Of a stretch of 53,036 nt of DNA, positions 36,393 to 44,289 are shown piece by piece. Position numbers and translations under genes: made by a program. This DNA is from Eubacterium sp. AF16-48 (GTDB taxonomy: Bacteria; Bacillota; Clostridia; Lachnospirales; Lachnospiraceae), in the NCBI RefSeq assembly GCF_003479405.1, contig NZ_QUHB01000014.1, positions 1 to 53,036 of the forward strand, written 5' to 3'. The notes under the pieces were generated by a model, which searched no databases, was not told the origin of the DNA, and worked only from the letters and a program-made list of their open reading frames with translations. Each line of letters starts with the position of its first letter. The stretch's first letter is position 1.

Positions 36393-37577
36393 TTAGTCTC
36401 TTTCAACGATTGTTGAGCAGCCCATTCCGCCACCGATACATAATGTTGCAAGACCCTTCTTAGCGTCTCTCTTCTGCATCTCGTGAAGTAATGTAACAAG
36501 TATTCTACAACCTGAAGCTCCAACAGGATGTCCAAGTGCAATAGCTCCACCGTTTACGTTAACCTTGCTCATATCAAATCCAAGGTCTCTTGCAACTGCA
36601 ACTGACTGTGCTGCAAAAGCTTCGTTAGCTTCGATTAAATCCATATCGTCAACTGTTAAGCCTGTCTTTTCCATAACTTTTCTTGTTGAAGCAACAGGTC
36701 CAACACCCATGATTGAAGGATCAACTCCGCCAAGTGCTCCGCCAACAAATGTAGCCATAGGTGTAACGCCTAATTCCTTAGCCTTTTCTTCGCTCATAAC
36801 TACTACTGCAGCTGCTCCATCATTAATACCTGAAGCATTACCTGCTGTAACAACACCATCAGGCTTTCCTGAACAGCATCTTAATTTACCAAGTGATTCA
36901 GCAGTTGTTCCTGCTCTTGGTCCTTCATCTGTATCTACAACGATATCGCCCTTTCTGTTCTTAACAACAACTGGAACGATTTCATCCTTAAACTTACCTT
37001 CAGCCATAGCCTTTTCACATTTCTGCTGTGAGTTAGCTGAGAATGCATCTAATTCTTCTCTTGTGATTCCCCACTGTTCAGCTACGTTTTCAGCTGTAAT
37101 CATCATATGATAATTGTTGAAAGCATCTGTTAATGCATCATTTACCATTGTATCAACAAGTGTTCCGTTGTTCATTCTGTAACCAAATCTTGCTTTTGGA
37201 AGTGCAAAAGGTGCCATTGACATATTCTCCATACCACCTGCAACAACGATATCAGCATCTCCTGCCTTAATCATCTGAGCTGCCATATTTACACAGTTAA
37301 GACCTGAACCACAAACAACGTTTACTGTAACTGCCGGTGTTTCAATAGGAAGTCCTGCCTTAAGTGAAGCCTGACGTGCTACGTTCTGTCCAAGACCTGC
37401 CTGGATAACGCATCCCATATATACGTGATCAACTGCTTCCTTAGGAACGCCTGCTCTCTTAAGAGCTTCCTCAATAACGATAGATCCTAAAACCGGTGCC
37501 GGAGTTGTGCTTAATGCTCCGCCCATTTTTCCGATTGCTGTACGGCATGCGCCTGCAATAACTACTTTCTTTGACAT
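36393..37577 (-). CDS. thl: Acetyl-CoA acetyltransferase (thiolase)
   Basis: Condenses two acetyl-CoA to acetoacetyl-CoA, the entry step of butyrate formation. The 394-aa product has the acyl-accepting Cys in [16 protein letters not shown] near residue 88, [10 protein letters not shown] near 345, the catalytic His in [16 protein letters not shown] near 350, and the second Cys in [14 protein letters not shown] near the end. The start is the ATG at 37577, eight bases after GGAGG; an ATG 15 bases earlier overlaps that site. It leads the operon, about 175 bases after the promoter with the Rex operator. Confidence 0.97.
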   Translation of the reverse strand: MSKKVVIAGACRTAIGKMGGALSTTPAPVLGSIVIEEALKRAGVPKEAVDHVYMGCVIQAGLGQNVARQASLKAGLPIETPAVTVNVVCGSGLNCVNMAAQMIKAGDADIVVAGGMENMSMAPFALPKARFGYRMNNGTLVDTMVNDALTDAFNNYHMMITAENVAEQWGITREELDAFSANSQQKCEKAMAEGKFKDEIVPVVVKNRKGDIVVDTDEGPRAGTTAESLGKLRCCSGKPDGVVTAGNASGINDGAAAVVVMSEEKAKELGVTPMATFVGGALGGVDPSIMGVGPVASTRKVMEKTGLTVDDMDLIEANEAFAAQSVAVARDLGFDMSKVNVNGGAIALGHPVGASGCRILVTLLHEMQKRDAKKGLATLCIGGGMGCSTIVERD

Positions 37578-37745
37578 AATATAATCCTCCATAAAAATTT
37601 AATTTAATATAATAAATTACATCAATTTTAAAAATTACTCACACTCTTAAATAATATCATCAATTGAATTTAACCGCAATAAACATTTGAAATAACTCTG
37701 TTAATGTTTTGTGAAAAATATGTAACATATCTGATATTTCCAAGA

Positions 37746-37782
37746 TTGTTATAATTTTAACAAATTCTATTTCCTTTGTCTA
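37746..37782 (-). promoter_or_regulatory. Promoter of the butyrate operon with overlapping Rex operator
   Basis: Minus-strand -35 TAGACA (37777-37782), 17-nt spacer, -10 TAAAAT (37754-37759). The site TTGTTAT-AATT-TTAACAA (37746-37763) differs from the clostridial Rex consensus TTGTTAANNNNTTAACAA at one position and covers the -10. Rex releases DNA when NADH/NAD+ is high, so the operon should be induced under reducing conditions. A weaker, degenerate copy lies in the leader at 37698-37715. Confidence 0.8.
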
Positions 37783-37796
37783 GTATCTTCAATAAA

Positions 37797-37824
37797 AAAA
37801 ATGGCGAATTAACGCCATTTTTTC
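37797..37824. terminator. Terminator of the transglutaminase operon
   Basis: The stem atggcg/cgccat (37801-37806 with 37813-37818) lies inside long A and T runs, working on the minus strand after the gene ending at 37856 and insulating the thl promoter. Confidence 0.85.
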
Positions 37825-37855
37825 ACTAAAACCAGTTAAGTTTTATTATTTTTAA

Positions 37856-40135
37856 TTACATTGCCTTTATGAATTTAAAAATAAACTTTTTAACGCCCTT
37901 TAAACTCTTTAACATATCGTTTCTAAATTTACGATAAAGCATGTACATTTTCCTCTTGTCCTCATCTGTAGCCCTGTCATTTGAAAACGCTGCTATAAGG
38001 GTTATGTCATATATCCATCGCCATTCTTCTTCTGAGAGCTGTGGAAACTGTTTTATCATTTTCTCTATTGCCTCTGTGGAATTGCCCTTATTTAAACCTG
38101 CTCCGAAGAAATTGCATATATTACAGATTTCCTTATAAGTGCTGCATATACTGTTTTTCCCTTTTATTTTCCGTATTTTACTGACTCTCTTAATTCTATG
38201 AGGCAAAACAAAAATAATGAATCCCGCCACCACACATATTATAAGTATGAAAATTACTTTTAACACCTTTATTACATGCTTTAAACTTACATTTTCACTG
38301 TGAGATGTATTCTTATGACTTTCACTGTTTACAGTTGCCTTTGTGTTATCCGCCGAAGCCGTTGTACTTTCATTTGCGTGGGTTGTAGCTACCGCTGCAA
38401 CTGTAGTTGCTTCCTGCTTTGTAGTATTGTTTTCCTGTTTTGATATTCTCGACGTGCTGTATCCCGGTGTATGTTCCCTTACCTGCCAGCCTTTAATATC
38501 ATTAAATACCTCACACCATGCATGAGCCCCTTCATCAGTAACCGTAGCTGCAAATGTACCGTCATTTTGTTTGGTAAAACTTGAGGGGTCAATAACGTAT
38601 CCCTCCACATACCTTGCCGGTACGTCCTTCATTCTGTAAATCAACGTTGCCGCCGATGCAAAATGCACGCAAAATCCCGTTTTCCTGTTAAAAAGAAAAT
38701 CCTCCACGAAATCCCTGCCATCTGTTGTTTTTCCCGGCGCTTTACTATATTGTAAATCACTAAACCATTCATTAATTGCCGTGGCAACACCTACTTCGTA
38801 ATTACTGTCAATTTGATTACATCTATGTTTTAATTCATCAAGCCCCTTAGGTTTTCCGATATATCTTACTTTTGTAAATTCACTATATTTGTACCAATAG
38901 GAAGATACATTGCTTAAATAGTCAAAATTATTACTTAAATCATTTCCATCGAAATATAAATATATATGTTGTTTTTTTCCATCACCTAAGGCGCAGGTAT
39001 CATAATCAGCACTTTCATCCTTTACTTCGGAAAAATACGGTGAATATCCATATTTGCCGGATGCCCCTAAAACATCAATAGTCATTTTCTGTTTTGCCAG
39101 GGATGTATAAGTTGAAAACTTATTATAGGGTTCATTTATTAACTTTTTAAACTGACTTTGTGTGTTATAAAATTCTTTTATATCCTTTACGGTATCTTTA
39201 TCGGCACCTGTCCATTCCTTCCCGTTATAATCTATTCCTACAAAAGCTCTTAAATACACCGTTTTTGTAGGCTTCTTTGTAACCGTAACCTTTAATACCT
39301 TCTTCCCGGTAGCCCTGAATTCATTAATATTTTCTAACTTTCCTTTTCCAATTCCTGCTTTGGCATAGTTTCCGCTGCCTTCAAAAATGGAACTTAAGAA
39401 ATCTCCCGGATTAATTTTATCAAAGTTCTTAATAGCCTCTGCTGTTTTCTTATAACTGTCCATTTTTTTATACTTTTCCAGCTTAGGTGAAATATTAAAA
39501 GCCAGAACCGACACCATCAGTAACACTGCCATGGTTGCTACAGCAGTGGTAATTACATTTTTTTCTCCCTGTTGACGGTATATTGTAAAATAAAATACTG
39601 CTGCAAAAATAAGTTCTAATGTACTTGAAACTGAAGGCAGATAACCTACTGCCGAATCTAAAATCACAGGTGCTAATACCAGTAGTAAAGCCACATACCG
39701 GCAATTTTTCCCTATGATAATACTGTATAAAATAACTGCTATTAATAATTCCACCAATAGCAATATCACCACATTGTAAAGATAAGATGACTTATACTTT
39801 AAGCCTACATAATTGGTCTCATAGTAAAAATTCCAAAGTTTCAGAATTTTGTTTATATAAATTCCACTTCCTGCCCTGAAAAAATACAATCCACAAAGAT
39901 ACAAAACACCTATTATCACCATAGCTTTTCTGCTTTTTATCATCAGCATAAATAAAGCATATCCACCTATTGCGGCTGCTCCGCTGACTGATATTGTAAT
40001 TATGGGTTTTATATCAAATTTAAACACTGAGGAAATTGCATCAAAAGAACATAACAGCACAAAGAATACTGCCAAAAGATACATAATGAAATTACTATTC
40101 TTTTTTTCAAGTTTAACAAATTCTATTCCCGCCAT
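37856..40135 (-). CDS. Membrane transglutaminase-like protein (TgpA type)
   Basis: The 759-aa product has about seven N-terminal membrane helices (to about residue 225), an extracellular region with a transglutaminase-like core, a Thr/Ala/Ser-rich linker, a last membrane helix near residue 640 and a cytoplasmic DUF4129-like tail. The core has the catalytic Cys in KTGFCVHFASAATLIYRM near residue 490, the His in AHAWCEVFNDIKGW and a Glu in REHTPGY where many have Asp. It closes a DUF975-MoxR-DUF58-transglutaminase operon, an arrangement common in bacteria but of unclear function (possibly envelope protein processing). Its substrate is unknown. Confidence 0.88.
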   Translation of the reverse strand: MAGIEFVKLEKKNSNFIMYLLAVFFVLLCSFDAISSVFKFDIKPIITISVSGAAAIGGYALFMLMIKSRKAMVIIGVLYLCGLYFFRAGSGIYINKILKLWNFYYETNYVGLKYKSSYLYNVVILLLVELLIAVILYSIIIGKNCRYVALLLVLAPVILDSAVGYLPSVSSTLELIFAAVFYFTIYRQQGEKNVITTAVATMAVLLMVSVLAFNISPKLEKYKKMDSYKKTAEAIKNFDKINPGDFLSSIFEGSGNYAKAGIGKGKLENINEFRATGKKVLKVTVTKKPTKTVYLRAFVGIDYNGKEWTGADKDTVKDIKEFYNTQSQFKKLINEPYNKFSTYTSLAKQKMTIDVLGASGKYGYSPYFSEVKDESADYDTCALGDGKKQHIYLYFDGNDLSNNFDYLSNVSSYWYKYSEFTKVRYIGKPKGLDELKHRCNQIDSNYEVGVATAINEWFSDLQYSKAPGKTTDGRDFVEDFLFNRKTGFCVHFASAATLIYRMKDVPARYVEGYVIDPSSFTKQNDGTFAATVTDEGAHAWCEVFNDIKGWQVREHTPGYSTSRISKQENNTTKQEATTVAAVATTHANESTTASADNTKATVNSESHKNTSHSENVSLKHVIKVLKVIFILIICVVAGFIIFVLPHRIKRVSKIRKIKGKNSICSTYKEICNICNFFGAGLNKGNSTEAIEKMIKQFPQLSEEEWRWIYDITLIAAFSNDRATDEDKRKMYMLYRKFRNDMLKSLKGVKKFIFKFIKAM

Positions 40136-40146
40136 TTTATCCTACG

Positions 40147-41271
40147 CTATACGATAATATATGTCTCTTCATAACATACTTTATCGCCCTTCTTCTTTAC
40201 TTCTATTTCATTGCCATTTACAATCAGCCTTCCATCAGACTTTATTTCCACCATGGAGCTGAAATCATTTCTGTCGAAACGCTCATCAAACTGCATATCT
40301 GCTCTTTTTCTGTCATGATATGATTCTAAATAAAGCAGCCTGTTAAGAAGTTCGTATATATTTTCTTCATTTTCTACTCTCTTCCTAATAATTCTGTCAT
40401 TTTTTTCCTCGTACCATGCAACCATATGAACACATTTTTGTTCTATTAATGAAAGAGATACCGAAGCAGCCATTTCAATGGCATTTACCGGCAGATTTTT
40501 TCTGCCATGTTTCTTTCCTCTTAGATGCTTTACGGTATTGTTTCTAAACAAGTCAATCCATATAAGAACCACACAGCCTAATGGTTTTCCGTGTTCCTTT
40601 ATTAAAAGATTGTCAGTCTTGGCTGACAGTTTCCAGTGTATATCATGTATAGGATCACCTTCCACGTACTCCCTTACCTGATATATTTCAGATAAATCAT
40701 CACCTTTTTCGCTATCAGAATATACCTCTGAATCTGTAATAAATTCTCTGGTGGTTCTTTGTATCTCTGTCATTAAAAGATGGGTTTCCGGCAATATTTC
40801 TATCTTCTTAACATCATTTGTTTTCTTTTTTAAATAAAGGCAGCCAATCCAGTCATATACATAATACTCCACTAAATATACGGAAATTTCACCACAGTCT
40901 GAGGATAAAAAGCTTTCACTGAAAGTTTCCTTTACTCCTCTTGTAACGGTATGATTAATTATTTCCTTTTTAACCTCACCGGTAAAATTATTTACCACCT
41001 TAATTTTAAAGCCACACCTTACACTTAACCACTTTGATTTATTTTTTACCTGAATTAATATTGGAATTTCACTGTTTTTTTCAGCAGAATACAAGCCTTT
41101 ATCCAATTTAACCTGTATAAACCGTGATACAATACGAACATACACAATTGCCATAATATAATACATACATTCCATTAAAAGAACAATTCCTATTACCTTC
41201 TCTGTAAAAAGAAAAAACATGCAAAGGGTTATTAAGGTAACCAAACTATAAATTAAACTTCTTTTAATCAT
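40147..41271 (-). CDS. DUF58 domain protein
   Basis: The 374-aa product has two N-terminal membrane helices (residues about 5-45), a beta-rich middle and the DUF58 motif REYVEGDPIHDIHWKLSAKT near residue 200 followed by a von Willebrand A-like part. DUF58 proteins usually pair with MoxR ATPases. The ATG is two bases after the moxR stop and the ribosome site (AAGGTAGGT) lies in that stop region, so translation is coupled. Confidence 0.9.
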   Translation of the reverse strand: MIKRSLIYSLVTLITLCMFFLFTEKVIGIVLLMECMYYIMAIVYVRIVSRFIQVKLDKGLYSAEKNSEIPILIQVKNKSKWLSVRCGFKIKVVNNFTGEVKKEIINHTVTRGVKETFSESFLSSDCGEISVYLVEYYVYDWIGCLYLKKKTNDVKKIEILPETHLLMTEIQRTTREFITDSEVYSDSEKGDDLSEIYQVREYVEGDPIHDIHWKLSAKTDNLLIKEHGKPLGCVVLIWIDLFRNNTVKHLRGKKHGRKNLPVNAIEMAASVSLSLIEQKCVHMVAWYEEKNDRIIRKRVENEENIYELLNRLLYLESYHDRKRADMQFDERFDRNDFSSMVEIKSDGRLIVNGNEIEVKKKGDKVCYEETYIIV

Positions 41272-41273
41272 AC

Positions 41274-42215
41274 CTACCTTCTCATTGCAGGTTCAGGTAC
41301 CTGTCTTAAAATTTCACTTAAAACATCGTGTTTATTAATATGGCTTACCTTTGCCTTGGTACTCAGTCTCACTCTGTGAGTTGCAATACACTCAAATACA
41401 TCTCTTACATCCTGTGGTACAACAAAGTTTCGCCCTTTCATCCATGCATATGCCCTGCTCATTGCCGCTAAAGCCACTGTTCCACGGGGACTCATTCCCC
41501 CTCCTAACATTTCATGGTTTCTTGTGCTTTCTGCCACCTGAACAATATATTTGTACACGCTGTCCTTAATGTACACTTCCTTTACTTCCTGTTCCATAAG
41601 GATAATGTCATTAGCACTTATTACATTATTTACATATTCTAAAGGATTTCCCATATGTCTTCTTTTAAGGATTTCCATTTCCTCTTCCACTGTAGGGTAC
41701 CCCATATTTACACAAATCATAAATCGGTCTAACTGTGACTCCGGAAGCATCTGGGTTCCTGCTGAGCCTTCAGGATTTTCCGTTGCTATAACCACAAAAG
41801 GATTTCCCATCTCTCTTGTTATTCCGTCAACGGTAATTTGTCTTTCTTCCATAACCTCTAATAATGCTGACTGGGTTTTAGGGGATGTTCTGTTTATTTC
41901 ATCTGCCAAAAACATATTGCACATAAGTGCTCCCGGTTTGTAAACAAACTGTCCCGTTTCCTTTTTGTATATGGAAAATCCCGTTAAATCTGACGGCATT
42001 ATATCCGGTGTGAACTGTACTCGACTGTCTTTAATTCCCATAGCCTTTGAAAAAGCCTTAGCCATGGTAGTTTTTCCTACCCCCGGCATATCCTCTATAA
42101 GAATATGTCCCTGTGCAATAATTGCTGCCATTATTTTTTCAATAACGTCGTTTTTTCCAACTACTGCCTTTTGTACTTCATTAATAACTGCCAAAGCCTT
42201 ATTTAATTCGCTCAT
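41274..42215 (-). CDS. MoxR-family AAA ATPase
   Basis: Chaperone-like ATPase thought to mature or activate the products of adjacent DUF58/transglutaminase genes. The 313-aa product has Walker A DMPGVGKTTMAKA near residue 40, Walker B MFLADEINRTSPKTQSALLE near 105, sensor 1 VIATENP near 140 and a C-terminal lid with GMSPRGTVAL. GGGGG-type ribosome site upstream. The pairing with DUF58 on the same transcript is the family's usual context. Confidence 0.94.
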   Translation of the reverse strand: MSELNKALAVINEVQKAVVGKNDVIEKIMAAIIAQGHILIEDMPGVGKTTMAKAFSKAMGIKDSRVQFTPDIMPSDLTGFSIYKKETGQFVYKPGALMCNMFLADEINRTSPKTQSALLEVMEERQITVDGITREMGNPFVVIATENPEGSAGTQMLPESQLDRFMICVNMGYPTVEEEMEILKRRHMGNPLEYVNNVISANDIILMEQEVKEVYIKDSVYKYIVQVAESTRNHEMLGGGMSPRGTVALAAMSRAYAWMKGRNFVVPQDVRDVFECIATHRVRLSTKAKVSHINKHDVLSEILRQVPEPAMRR

Positions 42216-42236
42216 TATTTTTGCCCCCTGTTTATT

Positions 42237-43082
42237 TTAATAATTATAATTTTCTCTGTTTGTACTTCCTAATGAACATAATTTAACATATAATTCTGCA
42301 TCTGTAAGGAAAACATACGGATTAACGTAAAAAATATCCAATATATTTGCAGTAAGCGCAGATAAGAATCTCCAACCTATAAAAGAAATATCTAATACAA
42401 ATGTATCAAACTTGTTTCCCATCATCATGTTTTTACTTCTTTCAAAAGCCTCATGCATATCCATGTCTGGATTTTCTGCCAATAAATAAGGCACCATCCT
42501 ATACTCATATGACTTAATTATACCCGGAATAATAAACAATAAGCTCCAAAGTGCTGTAAAAAGATTCTTACAAAACATAATCTTTACTACATTTCCGTAT
42601 CCCTTTCTAAAAGCATATGCTATTTCAGATGTTTCAGGCTTTTGGGTTCTATTCTTTAAAAACCATCTTTTACATCCGACTTCAAGTGGGGATAAAAGAA
42701 AACATCTAAGCAAAATAGATGCCAGCATAAAGAAACCTGCCACACTCATAATTGCATACAATTCAACTAAGGATATACCACTAAATATATTTTTAATATA
42801 ATTTCTTACATTAAACATCTGAGAAGAGATATCAATGCTGCTGTCCGGTTTCATGTTTGTTATTCCACTACCATTTATTATCTGGTCAAAATAACTTCCG
42901 GAACTTCTTCCCATAAGACCCTTACTATAATTAGTAGATATTCCGTTAGTTCCTAAATTTACGTTTAAACGGATTCCCTGTCCTATTGCAATAGCCGTAA
43001 TTACTGAAAGAAGTACAATCCACCAGTAATTTTTTCTCATAATCTGTTTTGCATTATTCTTTAGTTCTACTCTGTTCCACAT
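42237..43082 (-). CDS. DUF975 family membrane protein
   Basis: The 281-aa product begins MWNRVELKNNAKQIMRKNYW, the characteristic start of DUF975 proteins, and has about five to six hydrophobic segments including WIVLLSVITAIAIGQGI, a central MSVAGFFMLASILLRCFLL and LFTALWSLLFIIPGIIKSYE. The family has no established function. It leads the MoxR operon, behind a promoter whose -35 lies in the ilvE terminator. The GAGGAG site is about 12 bases from the ATG, longer than usual. Confidence 0.88.
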   Translation of the reverse strand: MWNRVELKNNAKQIMRKNYWWIVLLSVITAIAIGQGIRLNVNLGTNGISTNYSKGLMGRSSGSYFDQIINGSGITNMKPDSSIDISSQMFNVRNYIKNIFSGISLVELYAIMSVAGFFMLASILLRCFLLSPLEVGCKRWFLKNRTQKPETSEIAYAFRKGYGNVVKIMFCKNLFTALWSLLFIIPGIIKSYEYRMVPYLLAENPDMDMHEAFERSKNMMMGNKFDTFVLDISFIGWRFLSALTANILDIFYVNPYVFLTDAELYVKLCSLGSTNRENYNY

Positions 43083-43113
43083 ATAATACTTTTACTCCTC
43101 TCAACACTTTTAT

Positions 43114-43142
43114 TTTATAAGTGTAAAACAGCCCGCTTACAA
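43114..43142 (-). promoter_or_regulatory. Promoter of the DUF975-MoxR operon
   Basis: Minus-strand -35 TTGTAA (43137-43142), 17-nt spacer, -10 TATAAA (43114-43119). The -35 and most of the spacer are inside the ilvE terminator hairpin. Confidence 0.5.
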
Positions 43143-43156
43143 CTTGCAAGCGGGCT
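43122..43156 (-). terminator. Terminator of ilvE
   Basis: The stem agcccgctt/aagcgggct (43130-43138 with 43148-43156) is followed on the minus strand by GTTTTACA. Confidence 0.8.
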
Positions 43157-43170
43157 TACATTTAATCAAA

Positions 43171-44196
43171 TTATTTAATTTCGTATAACCATCCCTTAGG
43201 TGGCTCAATTCTTCCCATCTGAATTCCTGTTAAAGTCTCATAAAGCTTCTTTGTTGTAGGTCCCATTTCTTCCATTCCGCTTGGGAAGCAGATTTCTTTT
43301 CCATGGTCAACAATCTTTCCTACAGGAGAGATAACTGCTGCTGTACCACAAAGACCACACTCTGCGAAATCTTTAACTTCATCAAAATATACTTCTCTCT
43401 CTTCAACTTCAAGTCCTAAGTAATCCTTAGCAACTGTCATAAGTGAACGACGTGTAATAGATGGTAAAATACTATTTGACTTAGGTGTAACAACCTTATT
43501 ATCCTTTGTAACGAAAATGAAGTTTGCACCACCTGTTTCTTCTACCTTTGTTCTCGTAGCTGCATCAAGATACATATTCTCGTCAAAGCCTTCTTTATGT
43601 GCTGTAACAATGGCATGTAAGCTCATGGCATAGTTAAGACCTGCCTTAATATGACCTGTACCGTGAGGTGCTGCCCTGTCGAAATCACTTACCTTAATTG
43701 TAATAGGCTTTGCGCCACCCTTGAAGTAAGGTCCAACAGGTGTTGTAAGTACTCTGAACTGATATTCATCAGCAGGCTTTACACCAATAACAGGATTGCT
43801 TCCAAACATATAAGGTCTTACATAAAGTGTAGCTCCACTGCCATATGGTGGAACGTATCCTGCGTTAGCCTTGATTGTCTTTTCGATAGCTTCTACAAAT
43901 TTATCTTCAGGATATACAGGCATCTCCAGTCTTCTGGCTGAATCTGCCATTCTCTTTGCATTTAAATCAGGACGGAATGTTACTATACGTCCATCCTCTG
44001 TGGTGTAAGCTTTCATTCCTTCGAAAACTGTCTGAGCATACTGTAAAACTCCGGCACATTCGTTTATGACTACATTAGCATCGTCTGTTAACTTTCCGTC
44101 ATCCCACTTTCCATCTTTGAAATTAGATACAAATCTCTTGTCAGTCTGGATATATCCAAAACCAAGATTTGCCCAGTCAATATTTTTCTTGTCCAT
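43171..44196 (-). CDS. ilvE: Branched-chain amino acid aminotransferase
   Basis: Last step of valine, leucine and isoleucine synthesis, and first of their breakdown; PLP-dependent fold type IV. The 341-aa product has the PLP lysine in GTGHIKAGLNYAMSLHA near residue 190, LYVRPYMFGSNPVIGVKPAD near 125, VEETGGANFIFV near 215 and GTAAVISPVGKI near 285. The length matches the longer Firmicute form. GGAGG precedes the ATG. It is a single gene with its own promoter and terminator, apart from ilvN-ilvC at the other end of the window. Confidence 0.96.
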   Translation of the reverse strand: MDKKNIDWANLGFGYIQTDKRFVSNFKDGKWDDGKLTDDANVVINECAGVLQYAQTVFEGMKAYTTEDGRIVTFRPDLNAKRMADSARRLEMPVYPEDKFVEAIEKTIKANAGYVPPYGSGATLYVRPYMFGSNPVIGVKPADEYQFRVLTTPVGPYFKGGAKPITIKVSDFDRAAPHGTGHIKAGLNYAMSLHAIVTAHKEGFDENMYLDAATRTKVEETGGANFIFVTKDNKVVTPKSNSILPSITRRSLMTVAKDYLGLEVEEREVYFDEVKDFAECGLCGTAAVISPVGKIVDHGKEICFPSGMEEMGPTTKKLYETLTGIQMGRIEPPKGWLYEIK

Positions 44197-44239
44197 ATTA
44201 AATTTCCTCCGTTTGTCTTAGTAGTTTTTAACTTATTTA

Positions 44240-44268
44240 AATATACTACTATTTTTTTTTACGGTCAA
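44240..44268 (-). promoter_or_regulatory. Promoter of ilvE
   Basis: Minus-strand -35 TTGACC (44263-44268), 17-nt spacer containing a run of nine A, -10 TATATT (44240-44245). The leader of about 35 nt is too short for a T-box. Confidence 0.65.
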
Positions 44269-44289
44269 TATTTAGCATGACATTATTAA

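Noticed and set aside
36565..37110. Plus-strand open frame of 181 codons inside thl
   Set aside because: Antisense shadow of thiolase with no ribosome site and no recognisable domain.
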